In this document: piece after piece, positions 63,577-64,000 of the stretch
Layout: every line of letters starts with the position of its first letter
How positions within the stretch are numbered: the first letter of the stretch is position 1
NCBI GenBank assembly: GCA_037200525.1
Contig: JBBCGG010000001.1
Coordinates: forward strand, 2,708,501 to 2,772,500
DNA: 64,000 nucleotides
From: Methylocella sp.
Lineage (GTDB): Bacteria; Pseudomonadota; Alphaproteobacteria; Rhizobiales; Beijerinckiaceae
Direction of reading: 5' to 3'
The notes under the pieces: model-generated
Told to the model about the DNA's origin: nothing
The model's database searches: none
Seen by the model: only the letters and a program-made list of their open reading frames with translations
Position numbers and translations under genes: made by a program

Positions 63577-64000
63577 TCACGCGGCGCTAAATTCGCGCCA
63601 GCCTTTGGCGCGCAGAACGCAGGCCGGGCAGGCGCCGCAGCCGTAGCCCCACTCATGTTTGACGCCGCGCTCGCCGAGGTAGCAGGTGTGCGTCTCTTCA
63701 TTGATGATGTCGATCAGCGCTTTGCCGCCAAGGCGCGCCGCAAGGCGCCAGGTGTCGGCCTTGTCCAACCACATCAGAGGCGTCTCGACGTTGAACCTCG
63801 AGTCCATGCCAAGGTTCAAGGCGAGCTGCATAGCTTTGACGCTATCGTCTCGGCAATCGGGGTAGCCCGAAAAATCTGTCTCGCACATGCCGGCGACGAT
63901 ATGGGCGAGGCCGCGCCGATAGGCGAGCGCCCCCGCCAGAGTGAGGAACATCAGGTTACGGCCGGGGACGAATGTGTTCGGCAGGCCTCGCTCATCCATT
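63577..64000 (-). CDS. queC: 7-cyano-7-deazaguanine synthase, partial (N-terminus beyond the window)
   Basis: About 140 C-terminal residues of QueC are present. [19 protein letters not shown], the [20 protein letters not shown] block and the zinc site (CYLG, then [19 protein letters not shown]) are diagnostic. QueC makes preQ0 from CDG for queuosine in tRNA. The frame is open at the window edge, so the ATP-binding N-terminal part lies outside. Confidence 0.95.
   Translation of the reverse strand, partial: MDERGLPNTFVPGRNLMFLTLAGALAYRRGLAHIVAGMCETDFSGYPDCRDDSVKAMQLALNLGMDSRFNVETPLMWLDKADTWRLAARLGGKALIDIINEETHTCYLGERGVKHEWGYGCGACPACVLRAKGWREFSAA

Noticed and set aside
1-64000. tRNA, rRNA or CRISPR loci
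   Set aside because: No TTCGANNC-type arm with a matching acceptor stem, no rRNA-like sequence and no regularly spaced direct repeats were seen.

Overview
The window is high-GC chromosomal DNA of an alphaproteobacterium of the Hyphomicrobiales (Rhizobiales) type. Pointers are the split F0 operon with both b and b' subunits, a PodJ-like Sel1-repeat polarity protein, an IalB-family protein, gcvPA/gcvPB as separate genes behind a tandem glycine riboswitch, and AGCATGA-type intergenic palindromes. The gene content fits a Beijerinckiaceae/Methylocella-like organism, but the genus is a guess. Nearly everything is vertically inherited housekeeping; the only clearly foreign stretch is about 41.83-43.62 kb.

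Layout. 0-4.9 kb (+): sigma70-like promoter, tandem glycine riboswitch, gcvT-gcvH-gcvPA-gcvPB (glycine cleavage), with gcvPA broken by two one-base insertions. 5-7.7 kb (-): atpI-atpB-atpE-atpF'-atpF (F0 sector). 8-12.3 kb (-): smc and a DsbA-like oxidoreductase. 12.5-15.2 kb (-): an SPFH/stomatin protein and a peptide-type ABC solute-binding protein. 15.5-18.6 kb: IalB-family protein (+), then a convergent two-component pair (-). 18.8-29.4 kb (+): pyrH-frr-uppS-cdsA-dxr-rseP-bamA-lpxD-fabZ, the translation/isoprenoid/phospholipid/outer-membrane biogenesis cluster. 29.5-33.9 kb: quinone oxidoreductase, recO, rpmG, an MFS transporter, DUF983 and DUF302 proteins. 33.9-39.1 kb (-): topA-rnr. 39.5-41.8 kb (+): pyrB and a pyrC-like gene that lacks the metal-binding HxH motif.

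41.8-46.5 kb is an accessory block between pyrC and plsY: an AT-rich phospholipase-D-fold gene split by an 838-bp IS5-family element, a second, divergent copy of the pyrC 3' end, a cupin gene and a secreted sulfatase. 46.5-48.4 kb (+): plsY and dprA (one frameshift). 48.4-50.7 kb (-): aroQ-accB-accC (accB frameshifted). 51-54 kb (-): podJ-like gene. 54.3-60.4 kb (+): a MerR regulator and a fatty-acid beta-oxidation operon (acyl-CoA dehydrogenase, thiolase with one frameshift, fused hydratase/3-hydroxyacyl-CoA dehydrogenase). 60.4-64 kb (-): queC (cut by the window edge), rpsO, pnp.

Reading-frame breaks recur. gcvPA (twice), dprA, accB and the thiolase each carry one extra base that, when removed, restores a full-length family member. 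accB is essential, so sequencing or assembly error is the likeliest explanation. Two breaks differ in direction (one base too few): the IS5 transposase, where programmed -1 frameshifting at A3G6 is plausible, and the already disrupted phospholipase-D gene. No tRNA, rRNA or CRISPR array was seen.
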